Of a DNA stretch of 64,000 nt, positions 1 through 7,220 are shown piece after piece. Below the pieces are notes generated by a model. It was given only the letters and a program-made list of their open reading frames with translations. It searched no databases and was not told the DNA's origin. Source of the stretch: Bdellovibrio sp. GT3 (lineage in GTDB: Bacteria; Bdellovibrionota; Bdellovibrionia; Bdellovibrionales; Bdellovibrionaceae); the NCBI RefSeq assembly GCF_037996765.1, contig NZ_JBBNAD010000005.1, positions 342,001 through 406,000 of the forward strand, given 5' to 3'. The position numbers were made by a program, and so were the translations under genes. Numbering within the stretch: the first letter of the stretch is position 1; each line of letters begins with the position of its first letter.

Positions 1-1
1 A

Positions 2-484
2 TACTATGCCCCTACTGACAATGTCGGCCGTGAAAATCACGAACTGGGTCGTATTCGTCTTGATAACTATTTCGAGTGGACGGTGACTCCGAAGTTCACG
101 ATGGCGGCCTACGTGTCTCCACGTGTCCTACTTAACAGCCAGGACAATCCAAACAAAGCCGTCGGTGCTGATGCTGAATACTATCAATTGAAAGCAGCAC
201 CTTACTTCATCTATACCATGAACGATCACATCAATCCGTACTATGCCTACACCGTTTCCGGCAGATCCAGCCAAGCTCAACGCGGGAATTGGGATTTGGA
301 TATGGCAAACACAGGTTCTCACGAAGTCGGATTGAATCTTTATTATGGCGCCTTCTATATCAATCCAGCGGTGATCAGCGATACGAACCTGGATGACGGC
401 AGCGGATCTGTAGTTAGCAACGACTCGCGTGCGTTCTCTTATGATAACTTAAGCTATAATTTTAACGTTTACGCCGTTTTCTAA
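2..484 (+). CDS. C-terminal part of an outer-membrane beta-barrel protein (5'-truncated by window edge)
   Basis: An open frame runs in from the left edge with no start codon, so only the last 160 residues or so are present. The visible part alternates polar and aromatic residues in short stretches, and the chain ends ...VYAVF, with the terminal phenylalanine typical of BAM-assembled barrels. The family is therefore an outer-membrane porin or transporter-like barrel; the substrate cannot be told. A strong hairpin terminator follows about 30 bases downstream, so this is the end of a transcript. Confidence is moderate because the signal peptide and most strands lie outside the window. Confidence 0.6.
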   Translation, partial: YYAPTDNVGRENHELGRIRLDNYFEWTVTPKFTMAAYVSPRVLLNSQDNPNKAVGADAEYYQLKAAPYFIYTMNDHINPYYAYTVSGRSSQAQRGNWDLDMANTGSHEVGLNLYYGAFYINPAVISDTNLDDGSGSVVSNDSRAFSYDNLSYNFNVYAVF

Positions 485-514
485 ATTCATAAAAAGTTAA
501 ATCTTAGAATTTGA

Positions 515-541
515 AGCCTCCCAATTGGGAGGCTTTTTTTA
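515..541 (+). terminator. Rho-independent terminator after the beta-barrel gene
   Basis: GCCTCCC (516-522), loop AATT, GGGAGGC (527-533), then a run of eight T on the plus strand. It lies about 30 bases past the stop at 484 and separates the gene from the secreted Gly-rich protein. Confidence 0.9.
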
Positions 542-653
542 TTTAACGTACGCTGGTGAACAAATGACCACACTTCGCGTGGCATACCCCTTGCTTTGTG
601 AGTTCCTCAAAACATATTGGAGCAAATTGGCTCCGTTACTGAGGGGAATCACA

Positions 654-1994
654 ATGAATCGATTTTTTACCTTGCTGTGCGGCGTTTTGATCTGCTCATC
701 CACATGGGCAGGAACATTTGGAAGACCAGGTCAGTCCGGTCAAACTGGAAACTCGGGCCACTACGGTGGCAACGGAGACGACGTCACTATCTTTGCTCCA
801 AACGCTCAAGGCGGAAGATACAATCTGAACGGTGGCGATGGTGGTGATGGTCACCCCGGAGAAGATGGCGGTGACGCCTACTTTTGCAGTCAAGACCGTG
901 TCTCCGAAGACCTTTTTGGAGCTAATGCAGGCGACGGTGGAGCCGGCGGTAACGGTGGTAGTGGTGGTCATGGCGGTGATGCAACCATTTATTATACTGA
1001 TATATCTCAACTCAAAAAAATATTGATCATCTCTGAAGGCGGCGAAGGCGGCCGAGGCTCCTATGGTGGGCGCGGCGGATCACGAGGTTGCCGTTGCGAC
1101 TACAGAAACTGGGAAATGCCCCCACGTTGTTATGACTATAAAGATAAAGACGGAAAACTGTGCCGCCGCTGCGACCCACCTCCCCGCTTTACCTGCGACG
1201 ATGGATATTCCGGTCGCGACGGTTCCCGTGGTAACGATGGCAATGATGGACACAACGGCTCTGTCACACTTATCAAATCCGCAACGCCACTACTGGAAGA
1301 AAACAGTATTGCAGCAGTTTCTGTAAATAAACTGAACACAAACCAAACCGTGCGTGCAGTTCTGACAGAAAATCTTTTCACAGGAAAAGCAGGCATTCGC
1401 TCATTCCTGGCGCCCGGCTCAAAGGTAAACGACAACTACGATGAGTTTGTTCGTCGTGCCTCTGAAAATGTCGCGATCGTTTGGCAAGCGCCCCGCAAAC
1501 CAGCAGATCACACAGGTAAAGTTGCCGCATACATCCGCAATGGCAAAGTAGGTTTCGAAGTCAGCTCCAATGATATTCTGATCACCGAAAGATCAGATTC
1601 AACACAAGAGCACACACTGACGATTAAAGAAGCTTACAAAGTCGACGAGTTTTCACGCATTGGTATCACCAAAGAGGGCTTGGGCAAGAATTCAAAGATC
1701 AAAGTACAGGCGATTTCACCAAGACCGGATATGGTCACTGACTCTTACCATGTGACGATCACTTATGTGCGTTTGATCCTAAGAGACAAAGTCGTTTTCT
1801 CGGGTGCAGTTCCAAAACAATTCATCACCAAAAGCGGCAATCAAACGATTGTGAACATCGGCCAGATCAAGTTCGAAGACTCGGACAAGATTTGGAATAA
1901 GAAGCTGGTAATCAACTTCTCATTCAACCGCAAAATCGCAAACAGCTACGAGAACATCTCGAAGTCTGCGACTTATAAGCAGGATAAGCTGTAG
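654..1994 (+). CDS. Secreted glycine-rich, collagen-like repeat protein
   Basis: 446 residues. I chose ATG 654 because GAGGGGAA lies just upstream and the product then begins with a clean signal peptide (MNRFFTLLCGVLICSSTWA, cleaved before GTFG). The frame is open upstream to 525, but that part runs through the preceding terminator. After the signal peptide there are about 180 residues of interrupted Gly-X-Y triplets (for example GRPGQSGQTGNSG and GDGGAGGNGGSGG), with a Cys-rich insert (CRC, CRRC and other Cys) and a last Gly block ending GNDGNDGHNGS. The C-terminal 260 residues are non-repetitive and look like beta-rich globular sequence. I do not recognise a named family. An extracellular or periplasmic structural or adhesive role is inference. 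Confidence 0.8.
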   Translation: MNRFFTLLCGVLICSSTWAGTFGRPGQSGQTGNSGHYGGNGDDVTIFAPNAQGGRYNLNGGDGGDGHPGEDGGDAYFCSQDRVSEDLFGANAGDGGAGGNGGSGGHGGDATIYYTDISQLKKILIISEGGEGGRGSYGGRGGSRGCRCDYRNWEMPPRCYDYKDKDGKLCRRCDPPPRFTCDDGYSGRDGSRGNDGNDGHNGSVTLIKSATPLLEENSIAAVSVNKLNTNQTVRAVLTENLFTGKAGIRSFLAPGSKVNDNYDEFVRRASENVAIVWQAPRKPADHTGKVAAYIRNGKVGFEVSSNDILITERSDSTQEHTLTIKEAYKVDEFSRIGITKEGLGKNSKIKVQAISPRPDMVTDSYHVTITYVRLILRDKVVFSGAVPKQFITKSGNQTIVNIGQIKFEDSDKIWNKKLVINFSFNRKIANSYENISKSATYKQDKL

Positions 1995-2010
1995 GAGCAT
2001 TTCGGTACAA

Positions 2011-2036
2011 ATTCCCGCAGGAACTCCTGCGGGAAT
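2011..2036. repeat. Perfect hairpin at the left boundary of the ssrA-associated islet
   Basis: ATTCCCGCAGG (2011-2021), loop AACT, CCTGCGGGAAT (2026-2036). Its right arm runs directly into a tmRNA-derived sequence starting GGGAATTGAACCC. A related hairpin stands at 3731-3756. The two 33-base units 2011-2043 and 3731-3763 match at about 26 positions, giving a degenerate direct repeat around the DUF1801 and AraC genes. Confidence 0.7.
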
Positions 2037-2099
2037 TGAACCCGCGTCCACAAGTGATCCGTCATAAGACGCTACATACTTAGTCGATATTTTAATTTG
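2031..2099 (-). pseudogene. Decayed copy of the tmRNA 3' end (attachment-site remnant)
   Basis: These 69 bases align without gaps to 3809-3877, the T-arm and adjoining 3' part of the real ssrA gene, with 8 mismatches by eye (about 88% identity). Orientation is the same as ssrA (minus strand). The CCA-proximal acceptor is replaced by the hairpin at 2011-2036, so this cannot be a functional end. Integrases that target tmRNA genes leave such duplicated 3' ends at the far boundary of the inserted DNA. That reading is inference; the duplication itself is seen directly. Confidence 0.8.
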
Positions 2100-2136
2100 A
2101 TGATGGGACCGCTAGTGTGTGAGATTTAAAGACACT

Positions 2137-2589
2137 ATGAAAAAGAAGGCTGCAAAAAAGATTTCAAAAAAAGTAGTTCGCAAAAGTCCGAAACCAAAGC
2201 TTTTGTCAGGTGGAAATCCTCAAATTGCTAAAGGCGATGGCGACGAGCCCGTGCAAGCTTACATTTCAGCTGTTCCTGGATGGAAAAAAGAAGTTGCTCG
2301 CAATCTTGATAAACTAATTACGCAGCATATTCCCACCGTAAATAAAGCTGTGAAATGGAATTCGCCCTTTTATGGAATGGAAGGCAAGGGATGGTTTTTA
2401 GGTTTCCATGTCTTTACGAAGTACGTGAAAGTCACTTTCTTCAATGGCGGATCACTAAAACCACTTCCACCCGTGGAAGCAAAACACAAAATCATCCGAT
2501 ATCTCCATATTTATGAAGACGGTTTTGATGATGCACAGTTTGTGAAGTGGATTAAACAGGCCTCTAAGTTACAGGGATGGAAGCCGTAG
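2137..2589 (+). CDS. DUF1801 (YdhG-like) domain protein
   Basis: 150 residues from ATG 2137; a GTG at 2119 would add six residues (MRFKDT). Neither start has a strong ribosome site. A short Lys-rich head (KKKAAKKISKKVVRK) precedes a domain with the DUF1801 layout: a helical first half (VQAYISAVPGWKKEVARNL), then KWNSPFYGMEGKGWFLGF and KYVKVTFFNGGSLKP. The biochemical role of the family is not established. The gene sits between two tmRNA-end remnants beside a convergent AraC-type regulator, which suggests it came in as small integrated cargo. A stem-loop overlaps its stop codon. Confidence 0.8.
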   Translation: MKKKAAKKISKKVVRKSPKPKLLSGGNPQIAKGDGDEPVQAYISAVPGWKKEVARNLDKLITQHIPTVNKAVKWNSPFYGMEGKGWFLGFHVFTKYVKVTFFNGGSLKPLPPVEAKHKIIRYLHIYEDGFDDAQFVKWIKQASKLQGWKP

Positions 2590-2608
2590 CTCCCCGAAGG
2601 GGAGTTAC
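2586..2608 (+). terminator. Hairpin at the 3' end of the DUF1801 gene
   Basis: GTAGCTCCCC (2586-2595), loop GAA, GGGGAGTTAC (2599-2608), with one G-T pair. It includes the stop codon. The following sequence is T-rich but has no uninterrupted T run at once, so termination is possible rather than certain. Confidence 0.4.
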
Positions 2609-2780
2609 TTATCAATTATTTTTCTTTGAAAAATCGGTGGAGGCGAGTCGCGACTTATCGAAACTTCCTCCAGAGACAAAACTCATCCTATGTTGTGGAA
2701 TTCATTCGATTCATAGATATCTAGTAAGTTTCTTCTGGAGGAAAAATGCAACGTGGAGGAAGACGTTCTTCCTCCGCAGT

Positions 2781-3647
2781 CTAGGATTTAAACGGAACTA
2801 AGATATCAAACTCACTGTCTGCCGAATCACGATTGAATTTTGATCCATATACCTCGATAGACATGCCGTCCAAAATCTCTAGTCCACTTTCGGGCATCCA
2901 TACGTTCCAAATCTTGCGAACTGTATCGCCTGAATCTGCCAAATGCCCCTTGTGGGTAAATTTCGCGTACTTGCCAGCAGAAACTACGACTTCTGTAAAT
3001 CCAATTGGAAGAGGGTGCTGGCTTCCAACCTCAATTCCTGCCAAGTACACATATCTATCCGTAGCTGATTTCTTGATCTGCCGATGGGACTCTAGCCCAA
3101 CTCCATAGACAACTTCTGGATCAATTGGATTTATTTCTGACCAACGGGCCACAAATTGATCCCAGTGATTATGAGCCGCCTGAAAATCATACTCACTATA
3201 TGGTTTTGCAACTCCGATCAGTCGCTTCTCTTTCATTTCAATAATTTCTGGTCTCACCGCATCCCCTTTTGTTAAGGCGTTGATATCGTCCAATGTTAGA
3301 GGTCGATCGACCTCAATGGACTTCCTCATTTTGCGGAGTTGGCCAGGAGTAACATCATAGGCATTTTTAAAAGCGCGAGTGAATGCTTCTTGTGATTCGT
3401 ACTGACACTCAAGAGCAAGATCCAAAATATCTTGGTCGGTATCAATCAATCGACGAGCAGCTTCACTCATTCTGCGTTTGCGTACATACTCACTCACAGT
3501 CATTCCCATCAAGCTTGTGAATACTCTATGGAAATGAAATGGAGAAAATGCACCAGCACTAGCAATCAAATCCAAATCTATCTGCGCAAATAAATTCTGA
3601 TCAATATATTGAATTGCTTTGTAGACTCTAAACCCATGGTCACTCAT
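2781..3647 (-). CDS. AraC-family regulator with GyrI-like effector-binding domain
   Basis: 288 residues from ATG 3647, chosen because GAGGGAAG lies just upstream; the frame stays open to 3731. Residues 1 to about 105 form the two-helix-turn-helix AraC/XylS DNA-binding domain (RVYKAIQYIDQNL, FSPFHFHRVFTSLMGMTV, YESQEAFTRAFKNAYDVTP). The C-terminal 180 residues resemble the GyrI/SOUL-like small-molecule binding fold found in Rob and similar regulators (EMKEKRLIGVAKPYSEYD near its start, DILVPFKS at the end). Such proteins usually sense hydrophobic ligands and control transporter genes. The gene lies in the islet between the tmRNA remnants and ssrA, convergent to the DUF1801 gene. The target is unknown. 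Confidence 0.88.
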   Translation of the reverse strand: MSDHGFRVYKAIQYIDQNLFAQIDLDLIASAGAFSPFHFHRVFTSLMGMTVSEYVRKRRMSEAARRLIDTDQDILDLALECQYESQEAFTRAFKNAYDVTPGQLRKMRKSIEVDRPLTLDDINALTKGDAVRPEIIEMKEKRLIGVAKPYSEYDFQAAHNHWDQFVARWSEINPIDPEVVYGVGLESHRQIKKSATDRYVYLAGIEVGSQHPLPIGFTEVVVSAGKYAKFTHKGHLADSGDTVRKIWNVWMPESGLEILDGMSIEVYGSKFNRDSADSEFDILVPFKS

Positions 3648-3730
3648 GACTTCCCTCTGCTGAAAGTACATATAACGAACTTTCAGCGGTGATTTTTGAT
3701 CTATCTTGCTAAAGTAATAACAGAAATTCA

Positions 3731-3763
3731 ATTCCCCCAGGCTACCCTGTGGGAATTGAACCC
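3731..3763. repeat. Right-hand islet repeat: hairpin joined to 13 bases of tmRNA T-arm
   Basis: ATTCCCCCAGG (3731-3741) pairs with CCTGTGGGAAT (3746-3756) with one mismatch, and GGGAATTGAACCC (3751-3763) is identical to the T-arm of ssrA at 3809-3821. The unit is a degenerate direct repeat of 2011-2043. It lies only 33 bases from the true tmRNA 3' end, so successive insertions or slippage at this site are plausible. Confidence 0.65.
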
Positions 3764-3795
3764 AAATAAATCAACATAATTAATGATTTAGAAAA

Positions 3796-4143
3796 TGGTG
3801 GAGGCGGGGGGAATTGAACCCCCGTCCGCAAGTGATCCGCGATAAGGCGCTACATACTTAGTCAGTGTTTTAATTTGTTCGTAAGTCTTCCACAGACAAA
3901 ATCCTTACGACACATTCCCCCAGTAAATTTAAGCAAGTCTGCTGGAGAAAACCCAACTCGCCGAGGTCTCTAATTTGACAATCTACTCCAAAAGCGAAAC
4001 CACCTTAAGGGAGATCGTGCGGCTAATTAAGCTGCAAGTGCGTAATCGTTGCCAATTACAAAATGGACGTTTTTATCGAGGTCCTCATCCGCCCCGGTAT
4101 GCTCCTTATGTTTCAGCACCCACGTCGAAGCCAGTACGCCCCC
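3796..4143 (-). ncRNA. ssrA: Transfer-messenger RNA (tmRNA)
   Basis: About 348 nt. The 5' end reads GGGGGCGTACTGGC (from 4143) and pairs with CGCCTCC before the encoded ACCA ending at 3796, giving a seven-pair acceptor stem with one G-U. The T-arm reads GGGGGTTCAATTCCCCCC. The tag frame, from 4053 down to 4027, encodes GNDYALAA followed by UAA and a second in-frame stop UAG. tmRNA rescues ribosomes stalled on broken mRNA and tags the nascent protein for ClpXP, whose genes are also in this window. The 3' end has been an integration target: remnants lie at 2031-2099 and 3751-3763. Confidence 0.97.
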
Positions 4144-4529
4144 GTAGTGTTAAACATTACTCGTTCATTGTAGCACAGATTTTCAATTCACCTAATCGAA
4201 GTAAATTTGAAGTTCTAGTCTGCTCAAAACGATCGGACATAGTGTGTTTTTGGATCGTAGAAAACAACACCCAATTCACCACGTCAAAGCACGGTTTTTA
4301 AGCACGTTATGTTACACCACCTTAACAGTACGCTAACGTGAGCATGACAATTCACCTGGTAAAAGGTCCAGATATCCACCATTTATAGGGGTCTTCCACA
4401 GACTTATCCACATTGTTGCTGAAATTTTGGTGCTTTTTTTAAGGGAAATTTAAGATTCTTAAATTTTCGTGAAAACGATTCGTGTTTTCTGACATGCTCG
4501 GTAACATAGCAAAATGGACTTAAAAGGAC
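4144..4529. other. Intergenic stretch without a gene between ssrA and the TIGR02147 gene
   Basis: About 390 bases, AT-rich, with no credible coding frame. It should hold the ssrA promoter; I cannot fix its boxes with confidence. It contains one perfect consensus DnaA box, TTATCCACA, at 4404-4412, and a T7 run at 4434-4440. Nothing else stands out. Confidence 0.6.
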
Positions 4530-4553
4530 AAAAAAAGGGAGCAATTTGCTCCC
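4530..4553 (-). terminator. Terminator of the TIGR02147-family gene
   Basis: On the minus strand GGGAGCAA, one-base loop, TTGCTCCC (4553-4537) runs into a T run (4536-4531). It lies about 30 bases past the stop at 4583. Confidence 0.85.
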
Positions 4554-4582
4554 CATTTTCGCTTCAAAATTTGATCTAAAAC

Positions 4583-5833
4583 TTAGCGGAAAAGTTCCGC
4601 TGCCGATGCCGCTGATGCCGCCAAAGAACTTACATTAGAACGTTCTTTGTTAGCATCCTGGTTCGCGTTCGGAATCAAGGAAGACTTCTTCGCTGGTGGA
4701 GGTGGAGCCTCCGTTTGTGGTGCCACTGCCACCGGCTTCGCTACAGCTTCAGGTTGCGCTTGCGGAGGTACAGGAGCTGCTTGAACTGCTGCCACCTCTA
4801 CCGCTTGGGCAAGAACTGCCTCAGCTTTTGCTACCGCTTCAGCACTTGGTGCCGCTGCTTCCATCACAGAGTCAGCAAGTTTCACATCAAGAGCACTTTG
4901 CATAACTGGTTGAGAAGACGCGTTCACAGAGTTTGTTACCGGGAACAATTGGATGTTCAGTTGGTACACTCTTTCGCCTTTTGATTTCATACGAGCGATG
5001 GAGTTGTCTTTATGCAAACCTTTGCGCATCTGACGAAGTTTGAATTTGATTTCCTCGAACTCAGCTTTCGTCAAAGACATCGTAAGCGTACCGAATTCAC
5101 GATCTGTCGGTTGATCCTGGTAAATGGATTCAAGACCCAAGTACATCAATTGAGATTGAAGTTTACGAACCAACGCAACCGGGATGTCTTCAGGAGATTC
5201 AGTCAGGCTGCGGGCCTTCTTGATCTCCCCTGTTTTTTCATCACGACGAAGTTCGCCAGAAGCGATCAATGCCTGAAGAGAGTTTTCGATTTCGTCTTCA
5301 GAAGCTTTGCCGCGCAAAAGGTTTTTCAATGATTGCGTATCAAACGTCACGCCATCTTGATCCACCATCGCATAAACGATCCAAGCAACCCAGTTCGGAA
5401 CTTTCTCGAAGGACTTACGATCGATCTCACCCGATTTAAGTTTCACACCCACGCGGTGCTCAGACATTTTTTTAAGGAAGATATTACGATCTGCAGGGTC
5501 GGTCGCTTGCGTGAAGTTTACCAGCAGGCGGAATTCTTCGGTTTGCTCTTTATTGAAACCAAGTGCTTTACCGAATTTACCGATCATGTCCTCGGAAAGG
5601 TTTCTTTTACCTTCGATGATCATTTTCAGATAATTTGGAGATTTGATGTTCGCCGCTGCAGAGAAAACTGCGTAGTTATACTGGCGCAAAGAACCCTTGG
5701 AAGCTTTACGTTTATACTGATAAAAATCCGCAAGATATTCGCGGTAGTTCATGTAATCGGACAATGCTGGCGAAACCAGCGAAGTGTTTGAAATTTCTTT
5801 GCCTTTGCCGAACTCGTGTTGATTGTGTTGCAT
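4583..5833 (-). CDS. TIGR02147-family protein with Ala/Pro-rich tail
   Basis: 416 residues. Residues from about 25 to 300 match the TIGR02147 pattern as I know it: DYMNYREYLADFYQYKR, then AAANIKSPNYLKMIIEGKRNLS, a helix-turn-helix-like stretch that makes a regulatory role likely. The family is expanded in Bdellovibrio and Fibrobacter, and its targets are mostly unknown. The last 100 residues are an unstructured, Ala/Pro/Val-rich tail (QAAPVPPQAQPEAVAKPVAV) ending in a Ser/Ala-rich segment. Such a tail is not part of the usual domain and may be a linker or interaction region. The gene has its own terminator and no operon partner. Confidence 0.8.
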   Translation of the reverse strand: MQHNQHEFGKGKEISNTSLVSPALSDYMNYREYLADFYQYKRKASKGSLRQYNYAVFSAAANIKSPNYLKMIIEGKRNLSEDMIGKFGKALGFNKEQTEEFRLLVNFTQATDPADRNIFLKKMSEHRVGVKLKSGEIDRKSFEKVPNWVAWIVYAMVDQDGVTFDTQSLKNLLRGKASEDEIENSLQALIASGELRRDEKTGEIKKARSLTESPEDIPVALVRKLQSQLMYLGLESIYQDQPTDREFGTLTMSLTKAEFEEIKFKLRQMRKGLHKDNSIARMKSKGERVYQLNIQLFPVTNSVNASSQPVMQSALDVKLADSVMEAAAPSAEAVAKAEAVLAQAVEVAAVQAAPVPPQAQPEAVAKPVAVAPQTEAPPPPAKKSSLIPNANQDANKERSNVSSLAASAASAAELFR

Positions 5834-5928
5834 TGAAATTGCTCCTTTTGCGCCTAAATAGTTGAACGCAGTTGGAGCTTCAAAACAAGGGGATTCAATA
5901 CGTAAGGCGGCATGTTTTCGCGCGGCAT

Positions 5929-5962
5929 AAAAAAAGGGCCTCCGTTTTCACGAAAGCCCCTT
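5929..5962 (-). terminator. Probable terminator of the Pro-rich exported protein gene
   Basis: On the minus strand AAGGGGC...GGCCCTT with an imperfect stem is followed by seven T (complement of 5929-5935). It lies 27 bases downstream of the stop at 5989. Confidence 0.65.
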
Positions 5963-5988
5963 GATGAAGAACAAAATTTTCGAACTAC

Positions 5989-7044
5989 CTAGCGTGGACG
6001 CGGTGGTTCTGGTGGAGGAACCGGGCGATCGTTATGACATTTTTCAAGAATCAATGTGACGTTATGAATGTCCATGCTGCCATATGTGTAGATCACCATA
6101 TTTTGCGTATTTGGTCCGATCACCACATTTTGTGGATTCCATAGATATGTTTGAGTCCATGGCCCAATTTGCAAACGAGGGTAGACGAACACTCCATTAA
6201 TAGATAGATCCGCAAACGAAGAGTTCACCAACGACATTGCTTCGAAACGCACAGATGCCAAACGGTACCCACGGTACTGACGGGAATTAAAGTATCTGCC
6301 AATATCCAGGACATCATTGCCCATCATACGACGGCTGATACCAAGACTTACTTGCTCACAACGGCATGGGTTTTCAACTCCCCCACCACCGCCGCCGCCA
6401 CCTTGGCAACGAAGATTCAAAGCAATTGTGGAGATATCAGACATGCCACGCACTTCGATCTCCATCATGCGCACGCCTTGGCCGATCACAGCGCGGAAGC
6501 GCGGCACAAAGTGCACGTAGCCTTGTGGAGAGTTCGCCCACTGATCAACTTGACCGTTAATCAGGAAACCCATTTGTGTGCGGATGTCAGAACCAAGCAC
6601 TTGCACACCTACAGATTCAACCACGCAACCTTGATAGCGATGGTCAATTCCCGCAAGCGCAAACAAATTCAAACGTTGATTGATCACGCGACGTTGAACG
6701 TAAATAACTTTTTGATCTGAACCATAACCGCCGTTACCCGGTTGACCTGGATTTGGACTGTGCGGCGGCGGAGGTGGAGGAATCGGAGTCGTCGCCGGTG
6801 GCTTGCCCGGATTTGGTCTCGGGTTAGGTTTTGGATTCGGTTTTGGCTGAGGGCGCGGTTGCGGCTCTGGCTGCGGATATTCTGGCTCACCTGGAACCGG
6901 AAGATCGTCATCTGGTAATGGAAGTGGATTGTTATACCCACCGCTTTGCGGTCCTTGGTTTTGTCTTGTTTGCGCTTCACTGACTTGCGGTCCAAAAACC
7001 ATCGCCATGGAAATCGCCAAGATAAAAATCTGATTCAGAGCCAT
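5989..7044 (-). CDS. Exported proline-rich protein of unknown function
   Basis: 351 residues from ATG 7044, supported by AGGGGGA just upstream and by a signal peptide (MALNQIFILAISMAMVFG...VSEA). A Pro/Asn/Lys-rich spacer follows (about residues 30-110: PEPQPRPQPKPNPKPNPRPN, then a run of Pro in PIPPPPPPHS), likely extended and able to cross peptidoglycan. The C-terminal 240 residues form a beta-rich region with two similar halves, each with a Cys (RYQGCVVESVGVQVLGSDIRTQ and YRGYRLASVRFEAMSLVN), split by a Gly run (GGGGGGGG) and CRCEQ. I do not recognise the family. A cell-wall-spanning or surface role is inference. Confidence 0.75.
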   Translation of the reverse strand: MALNQIFILAISMAMVFGPQVSEAQTRQNQGPQSGGYNNPLPLPDDDLPVPGEPEYPQPEPQPRPQPKPNPKPNPRPNPGKPPATTPIPPPPPPHSPNPGQPGNGGYGSDQKVIYVQRRVINQRLNLFALAGIDHRYQGCVVESVGVQVLGSDIRTQMGFLINGQVDQWANSPQGYVHFVPRFRAVIGQGVRMMEIEVRGMSDISTIALNLRCQGGGGGGGGVENPCRCEQVSLGISRRMMGNDVLDIGRYFNSRQYRGYRLASVRFEAMSLVNSSFADLSINGVFVYPRLQIGPWTQTYLWNPQNVVIGPNTQNMVIYTYGSMDIHNVTLILEKCHNDRPVPPPEPPRPR

Positions 7045-7146
7045 CTCGTCCCCCTTTTGCATAATTAGAATCTGCGCAGAGGGCATAAAGCAAGCGTTAT
7101 ACCAATCATTTGGGTGTCATAAAGTACCCAGGAAGCATGACAGCAT

Positions 7147-7182
7147 AAAAAAAAGGGCTGCAGCTTGGAGTCTGCAGCCCTT
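7147..7182 (-). terminator. Strong terminator after the Asp/Gly-tailed lipoprotein gene
   Basis: AAGGGCTGCAG (7153-7163) and CTGCAGCCCTT (7172-7182) form a perfect 11-bp stem with an 8-base loop, followed on the minus strand by a run of T. Confidence 0.9.
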
Positions 7183-7220
7183 GGGCAAACAAAGGGGGAT
7201 CCTTTATTTGTATTTTGGGT

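Noticed and set aside
780-1260. Several frames of 60 to 105 codons in the Gly-rich gene
   Set aside because: They are by-products of the GGT/GGC-rich repeats on both strands; only the frame from 654 has a signal peptide and ribosome site.
2577-2801. 74-codon frame overlapping the end of the DUF1801 gene
   Set aside because: It starts inside that gene, runs through a hairpin and decayed tmRNA-like sequence, and has no ribosome site or protein-like composition.
3975-4301. 108-codon plus-strand frame
   Set aside because: It lies across the tmRNA gene on the opposite strand and is explained by it.
4144-4582. Possible replication origin because of a perfect DnaA box
   Set aside because: Only one clear box is present, with no cluster, no DNA-unwinding repeat set and no dnaA/dnaN gene nearby.
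4696-4984. Leu/Pro-rich plus-strand frames opposite the TIGR02147 tail
   Set aside because: They mirror the Ala/Pro-rich codons of the real minus-strand gene and have no start signals.
6720-6930. CRISPR-like or tandem repeat in the Pro-rich gene
   Set aside because: The repetition follows from Pro-Lys-Pro-Asn codons in one open frame; there are no regular spacers.
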